Source: Solirubrobacterales bacterium (GTDB taxonomy: Bacteria > Actinomycetota > Thermoleophilia > Solirubrobacterales > Solirubrobacteraceae). Taken from it: 48,456 bases of DNA. A model generated the notes under the pieces. That model worked only from the letters and a program-made list of their open reading frames with translations, had not been told where the DNA came from and searched no databases. The stretch is from positions 1-48,456 of the forward strand of contig PLFX01000044.1 of the NCBI GenBank assembly GCA_003138355.1, given 5' to 3'. The position numbers and the translations under genes were made by a program. Positions 44,331 to 48,456 of the stretch are shown here, piece by piece (position 1 is the first letter of the stretch; each line of letters begins with the position of its first letter).

Positions 44331-45302
44331 TCACGCGGTCCTGATCCGCTCGGCCGGCGCTACGCCGCCAAAGTACCGTTCGGAGATGTCGCTGTCGGCG
44401 AGCGCGAGCTCCGAGCCGACGCTCTCGCAGATGTCGCGCAGGCTGCCCTGCGCCGCGGCGCCGCCGGCGCGGAAGCCAAGGTCGGCGAGGATCCGCGAGA
44501 GGCGCAGGACCGGATCCGAGCTGCGCGGCGCGAGATCGGCGAGCAGCAGCGCGTCGCGCACCGCGCCGACCGAGGCAGCGACCGAATCCGGATAGGTCGG
44601 CGTGAAGAGGAGGAAGCCGGCGACGGCGGCGGCGCTCGGCGCGCTCGCCGAGGAACGCCGGTAGGCCTGCAGTCCGCCCACCGCCTGGAGCAGCGCGAGC
44701 GCCTGCCCGTCGTGCAGCGAGCTCAGGTGGTGGGCGTCAGGGGGTTCCTCGCCCGCTGCCGGCAGGGCCACGCGCAGCATCCGCAGGACCATGTCGGCGC
44801 CCTCGAAACGCCCACCCGCGTCAAGGAACGCGTACGCCTCGTCGCGCAGCATCGTCCGCGCCGCGACGCCCCAGAACAGGGCCGCGCGGTTCTTCACGTA
44901 GGAGACGAACGAGTACGGTCCCGCGTAGCCCGTGACGCCGACCGCGGCAAGGCCGAGCTGGAAGCCGTTGATCGCCTCCCACATCTCGGCGCTGATCACG
45001 TCACGCACGGTCCGCGCGCCCTCGCGGGCGCGCGCGACGCTCGCGAGCACCGAGTGCACGTTCGTCGGGTCGGTCGACAGCAGCGCCACGGTCTCATCGC
45101 GCGAGGCGCGCGCGTGCAAGGTCGTCGCGGTCGAACCCATGATCGCGAGCACCGCGTCCCACGAAAGGGTCACGCCGCTGGGATCCTCGTGGTAGGCCTG
45201 CACGTCGGCCTGGAAGACGCCGTCGATCAGGCGCGCGGTGTGCTCGGCGCGCGAGATGTTGCGGCCGAGCCAGAAGAGCTCGTGGGCGATGCGGGCGAGC
45301 AT
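44331..45302 (-). CDS. Alpha-E domain protein
   Basis: About 323 aa from ATG 45302, where the family's N-terminus 'LARIAHELFWLGRNISRAEH' followed by 'TARLIDG' begins; the longer frame would read into the preceding gene. All-helical. The 'NVHSVLASVARAREGARTVR' and 'SAEMWEAIN' segments are typical. The alpha-E domain has no assigned activity, but almost always occurs with a circularly permuted ATP-grasp and a transglutaminase. The start overlaps the ATP-grasp stop (TGATG). Confidence 0.9.
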   Translation of the reverse strand: MLARIAHELFWLGRNISRAEHTARLIDGVFQADVQAYHEDPSGVTLSWDAVLAIMGSTATTLHARASRDETVALLSTDPTNVHSVLASVARAREGARTVRDVISAEMWEAINGFQLGLAAVGVTGYAGPYSFVSYVKNRAALFWGVAARTMLRDEAYAFLDAGGRFEGADMVLRMLRVALPAAGEEPPDAHHLSSLHDGQALALLQAVGGLQAYRRSSASAPSAAAVAGFLLFTPTYPDSVAASVGAVRDALLLADLAPRSSDPVLRLSRILADLGFRAGGAAAQGSLRDICESVGSELALADSDISERYFGGVAPAERIRTA

Positions 45303-46894
45303 CAGGCGCTCGCAGGCGGATCCTGGCGTTGCCTGTGCTGTTGCTGTTGCTGTTGCTGTTGCGCCTGGCCGGTCCACGAGCCCAGGCGCAGGTCCGGCAG
45401 GGCCGGTGGCGTGAAGGACTGCAGCTCCGGCGATCCCGGTAGCGCTGGCTCCTCCCCGGCGTCGGCGAGGACCCAAGTGTCCTTCGAGCCGCCACCGCGC
45501 GAGGAGTTGACGACCATCGACCCCGCCTCAAGCGCGACGCGCGTAAGTCCGCCGGGGACGATGCGGATCTGCTCGCCGAAGATCGCGAACGGTCGCAGGT
45601 CGACGTGGCGCGGCGCGAGCGAGCCATCCGCCAGAACGCTCGGCACCGTCGAGAGCTGGACGAGCTCCTGCGCGATCCACTGCGAAGGGTCGGCGCGGAC
45701 CGTGGCGGCGAGCGACGCGAGACGCGCGGCGTCGGTGTGCGGCCCGATCACGACGCCGCGACCGCCCGACTCGCCGGTTGGCTTGAAGACGAGCCCATCG
45801 ATCCGACCGAGCGCGTGCTCGAGCTGCTCGGGATCGTCGAGCAGGTATGTCTTGACGTTGTCGAGGAGCGGCTCCTCGGCGAGGTAGAAGCGGATCATCT
45901 CCGGCACGTAGCAGTAGATGGCCTTGTCGTCGGCGACGCCCGTGCCGATCGCGTTGGCGATCGCGACCGTGCCGGCGCGGTAGGCGCGGATCAGGCCCGG
46001 GACCCCGAGCAGCGAGTCGGGACGGAACTCGAGTGGGTCGATGAACGCGTCGTCGAGGCGGCGGTAGATGGCGCTGACGCGGGCGAGCCCGTTCGTCGTG
46101 CGCATGTAGCAGACGTCGTCGCGCACCACGAGGTCCGAGGCCTCGACGAGCTCGACGCCCATCTGGCGTGCGAGGAAGGCGTGCTCGAAGTAGGCGCTGT
46201 TCGCGGGTCCCGGCGTCCACACGACAACGGTCGCCTCGCCTTCGGGCCCCGGGGCGACCGACTTCAGCGACTGGAGCAGGAGCAGCGGGTACTCGTCGAT
46301 CGGGCGCACCCGGTAGTAGGCAAAGAGCGAGGGGACGAGGCGCGTCATCGCGATCCGGTTCTCCAGCATGTACGAGATGCCCGAGGGCGTGCGGACGTTG
46401 TCCTCCAAGACCTTCCAGCTGCCGTCGGCGTCGCGGACGAGGTCGCAGCCCGCGATGTGCGTGTACACGCCGCCGGGCGGGCGAATGCCGTAGGCCGAGC
46501 GCGCGAAGTGCGAGCGGCTCGCGATCAACGTCCACGGGACGATCTTCGCCTTGACGATCTCGCGCTCGTGGTACACGTCAGCAACGAAGTGGTTGAGCGC
46601 CCTGATTCGCTGCGCGAGCCCACGCTTGATCATCGTCCACTCCGCCGATGGGATGATCCGCGGCACCAGGTCGAGCGGGAACGGGCGGTCCGCGACGGCG
46701 CCATCGGCGGTCGTCAGGTCGAATGTGATGCCCTGGCGCATGAAGAGCGCATCGCGCAGCTGGCCGGCCGCGACGAGCCGCTCCGGACCGAGGCGCTCGA
46801 GCTCCGTGATCAGCGCTTCGGCGTGCGGGCGGCATGCGCCATGGGCGTTGAAGACCTCGTCGTAGACGTCGCTCAGCTGCTCGCTCGCGCTCAT
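45302..46894 (-). CDS. Circularly permuted ATP-grasp type 2 protein
   Basis: A 530-aa ligase-like enzyme. It starts 'SEQLSDVYDEVFNAHGACRP' and has 'GITFDLTTADG', 'RIIPSAEWTMIKRGLAQRIR', 'GGVYTHIAGCDLVRDADGSW' and 'VLEDNVRTPSGISYMLENR'. Nucleotide-binding 'LVFKPTGESGGRGVVIGPH' and 'APRHVDLRPFAIFGEQIRIV' with 'GGLTRVAL' follow. These enzymes are predicted to make amide bonds. The C-terminal tail is unusual: a Gln-rich run (8 Gln, then His/Arg/Gln) encoded by a hexanucleotide repeat, just before the overlap with the alpha-E gene. TTGACA lies 20 nt before the ATG on the minus strand, a possible -35. Confidence 0.92.
   Translation of the reverse strand: MSASEQLSDVYDEVFNAHGACRPHAEALITELERLGPERLVAAGQLRDALFMRQGITFDLTTADGAVADRPFPLDLVPRIIPSAEWTMIKRGLAQRIRALNHFVADVYHEREIVKAKIVPWTLIASRSHFARSAYGIRPPGGVYTHIAGCDLVRDADGSWKVLEDNVRTPSGISYMLENRIAMTRLVPSLFAYYRVRPIDEYPLLLLQSLKSVAPGPEGEATVVVWTPGPANSAYFEHAFLARQMGVELVEASDLVVRDDVCYMRTTNGLARVSAIYRRLDDAFIDPLEFRPDSLLGVPGLIRAYRAGTVAIANAIGTGVADDKAIYCYVPEMIRFYLAEEPLLDNVKTYLLDDPEQLEHALGRIDGLVFKPTGESGGRGVVIGPHTDAARLASLAATVRADPSQWIAQELVQLSTVPSVLADGSLAPRHVDLRPFAIFGEQIRIVPGGLTRVALEAGSMVVNSSRGGGSKDTWVLADAGEEPALPGSPELQSFTPPALPDLRLGSWTGQAQQQQQQQQHRQRQDPPASA
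45337..45362 (-). repeat. Hexanucleotide repeat (GCTGTT)4 encoding polyglutamine
   Basis: On the plus strand GCTGTT is repeated four times plus GC. On the coding strand it gives alternating CAA/CAG Gln codons in the C-terminal tail of the ATP-grasp protein, 35 bp before its stop. Slippage by one unit adds or removes two Gln without shifting the frame. Confidence 0.85.
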
Positions 46895-47073
46895 TCACAC
46901 ATTCTCGACCAGCCTGTCAAGGCTGTGGGTCGCCACTCGGGCCAATCCGGGAGCCGTCCATTTGTACGAGCTGGCGGACGGCTTGCGGGTAGGATTCGGT
47001 CAGGTGAGCCGGGAAGACTGGTCGGCACGAGCTTGACCTACCCCCAGCCGCTCACCAAACAGACCTGACGCCC
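46895..47073. other. Divergent intergenic region, ATP-grasp / DUF2254
   Basis: 179 bp between the ATP-grasp run and the DUF2254 gene. On minus, TTGACA (plus 46915-46920) is a candidate -35 for the ATP-grasp genes. On plus, TTGACC near 47034 is a candidate -35 for the DUF2254 gene. No clear matching -10 or operator was found. Confidence 0.3.
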
Positions 47074-48426
47074 ATGCTCCCGCTTCGACCAGCTTGGGGG
47101 CGTCTTGGTGCGGGGTGGCGCCGCGAGGCGATGCGGACGAACCTCTGGCTCGTGCCGACACTCGAGGTGCTCGGCGCGATCGGCCTCTACGTCGTCACGC
47201 ACCTGATCGACGCGGCCGCAGCGAAGGGCACGCTGACGCTGCCGTCGTGGGTGATCTCGGGCAACGCCGACAACGCGCGCCAGATCCTGACGACGCTTTC
47301 GGCGGCCGTCGTCACGGTCGTCGGCATCGTCTTCTCGATCACGATCGTCACGCTGACGCTCGCTTCGACGCAGTTCGGCCCGCGGATGCTGCGCAACTTC
47401 ATCCGCGACCGCGGCACGCAGTTCACGCTCGGAACCTTCGTCGCGACCTTCGTCTACAGCACGCTCGTCCTCGTCTCGGTCGGCGGCAAGGCCGGCAACT
47501 TCGTCCCGCACCTCTCGCTGACCGTCGCCGTGGCGCTTGTGACGCTCTCGATGGCGGTCCTCATCTACTTCATCCACCACATCGCGACCTCGATCCAGCT
47601 GCCGTACGTGATCGCCTCGATCGCGGGGGATCTCTCGCAGGCAATCCAGGAGGACTCCAAGGCGTACGACGGCCCGGAGTCGGGACCATCCGTTCCCGAG
47701 CTGCTGGTACGCCTCGAACAGAGCGGCGGCACCGTGCCCGCACCGAGCAGCGGCTACCTCCAGTTCATCCGCCACGAAGCGCTCATCGGCCTCGCGGTGA
47801 AGCGCGGGGCAGTCATCCAGCTGCTCCACCGCCCCGGGCACTTCGTCGTCGCCGACCAGCCGCTCGCGCTCGTCTGGCCGGCCGGTGCGGCACCCGCGGT
47901 CACGGAGTCGCTGCGCCGCGTGCACGTGACGGGCCCGAGCCGCACGCTCGCCCAGGACATCGCCTTCGCCGTCGATCAGCTCGTCGAGATCGCGATTCGG
48001 GCGCTCTCGCCGGCGGTCAACGACACCTTCACCGCGCTCACGTGCGTCGATTGGCTGGGAGATGGGCTGTCGAAGATCACGGCGCACTGGCGGCCGATCC
48101 TTGTGCACCGCGACGCGCACGGCTTCGTGAGGGTGATCACTGCGCACGTGCGCTACGAGCGCCTGGTGGAACGGGCTTTCGAGAAGATCCGCCAAGCCGC
48201 GCGGGCAATGCCGGCGGTGTTTATGCGCCAGCTCGACGCGCTGACGCGGATCATGCTCGAGACCACGCTGCCCGAGCAGCGGGAGCTCCTCGTCGAGCAG
48301 GCGGAGCTCGTCTGGCGCGCCGCCGAGACATCGATCGGCGAGCCCGCGGACCTCGCGGACGTTCGACGCGACTACGACGTGTTCCTCGCGACGGCGGAGC
48401 GTGTGGTGATGGGAGAGGGCGGGTAG
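47074..48426 (+). CDS. DUF2254 membrane protein
   Basis: A 450-aa predicted inner-membrane protein with four N-terminal helices (about 22-180), including 'LSAAVVTVVGIVFSITIVTL' then 'ASTQFGPRMLRNFIRDRGTQ', the defining DUF2254 segment, followed by a cytosolic domain with 'RALSPAVNDTFTALTCVDWL'. The function is unknown. ATG 47074 is used; ATG 47131 ('MRTNLWLVP') would drop 19 Arg/Gly-rich residues. Divergent from the ATP-grasp run. Confidence 0.88.
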   Translation: MLPLRPAWGRLGAGWRREAMRTNLWLVPTLEVLGAIGLYVVTHLIDAAAAKGTLTLPSWVISGNADNARQILTTLSAAVVTVVGIVFSITIVTLTLASTQFGPRMLRNFIRDRGTQFTLGTFVATFVYSTLVLVSVGGKAGNFVPHLSLTVAVALVTLSMAVLIYFIHHIATSIQLPYVIASIAGDLSQAIQEDSKAYDGPESGPSVPELLVRLEQSGGTVPAPSSGYLQFIRHEALIGLAVKRGAVIQLLHRPGHFVVADQPLALVWPAGAAPAVTESLRRVHVTGPSRTLAQDIAFAVDQLVEIAIRALSPAVNDTFTALTCVDWLGDGLSKITAHWRPILVHRDAHGFVRVITAHVRYERLVERAFEKIRQAARAMPAVFMRQLDALTRIMLETTLPEQRELLVEQAELVWRAAETSIGEPADLADVRRDYDVFLATAERVVMGEGG

Positions 48427-48456
48427 CGGAGCGGCCCTAGGTGTAGGACCCGAGAA

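Noticed and set aside
43947..45887. A 646-codon plus-strand open frame antisense to transglutaminase, alpha-E and ATP-grasp genes.
   Set aside because: High-GC shadow frame: Arg/Ala/Glu/Asp-rich translation without domains, while the minus strand encodes three recognised families.

Overview
The window is high-GC and gene-dense, and uses many GTG/TTG starts and stop/start overlaps. It looks like a chromosome segment from an actinomycete-like bacterium, probably of the Thermoleophilia (Solirubrobacterales/Gaiellales type). The reasons are a dnaK-grpE-dnaJ-hspR operon with a separate clpB, an actinobacterial-type inositol-3-phosphate synthase beside a CDP-alcohol phosphotransferase, an F420/flavin PPOX-type protein, a seven-iron FdxA-like ferredoxin and PucR-type regulation. 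The lineage is inferred from gene content only. No rRNA, tRNA, CRISPR array, transposase or phage gene was recognised.

Layout. 1-3211: a truncated methyltransferase, an OsmC-like remnant, a secreted His/Pro-rich protein, a DUF1059 protein and a decayed DrrA/DrrB-type ABC transporter. 3221-11300 (minus): clpB, an MFS transporter, then hspR, dnaJ, grpE and dnaK; clpB and dnaK share an identical promoter-proximal element. 11453-14215 (minus): two paralogous secreted proteins, one with a collagen-like tail, and a PucR-type regulator. 14271-16569: fatty acid desaturase, hemolysin III family protein, endonuclease III. 16609-22083 (plus): a likely phosphatidylinositol block (PAP2 protein, CDP-alcohol phosphotransferase, Ino1, a glycosyltransferase-PHP fusion) ending in a uracil-DNA-glycosylase-like protein. 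22128-26353 (minus): quinone oxidoreductase, RNA methyltransferase, argF, aldo/keto reductase. 26413-28703: an ArsR-like regulator divergent from an ABC exporter. 28713-32399: thiamin genes (thiO-thiS-thiG plus an NTF2-like gene on minus, thiE plus a membrane protein on plus). 32409-38023: ArfB-like factor, lpdA, DsbA-like protein, PPOX protein, lipB, lipA and a rhomboid homologue without its catalytic serine. 38047-39035: a Cys-containing regulator divergent from a ferredoxin. 39032-46894 (minus): a six-gene run of circularly permuted ATP-grasp, alpha-E, transglutaminase, arylsulfotransferase-like, secreted protein and LhgO. 47074-48426: a DUF2254 membrane protein.

The genes fall into functional groups: heat-shock proteostasis under HspR, inositol phospholipid and glycolipid synthesis, thiamin thiazole synthesis, lipoate synthesis with an E3 subunit, and the poorly characterised ATP-grasp/alpha-E/transglutaminase system. 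Many monocistronic genes have a TANNNT box 6-9 nt before the start codon, which suggests widespread leaderless transcription. The most interesting items are the ATP-grasp run, the GT-PHP fusion with degraded GT motif, the shared heat-shock element, the collagen-tailed paralogue, and several enzyme homologues that have lost key residues (rhomboid, UDG-like, ArgF).
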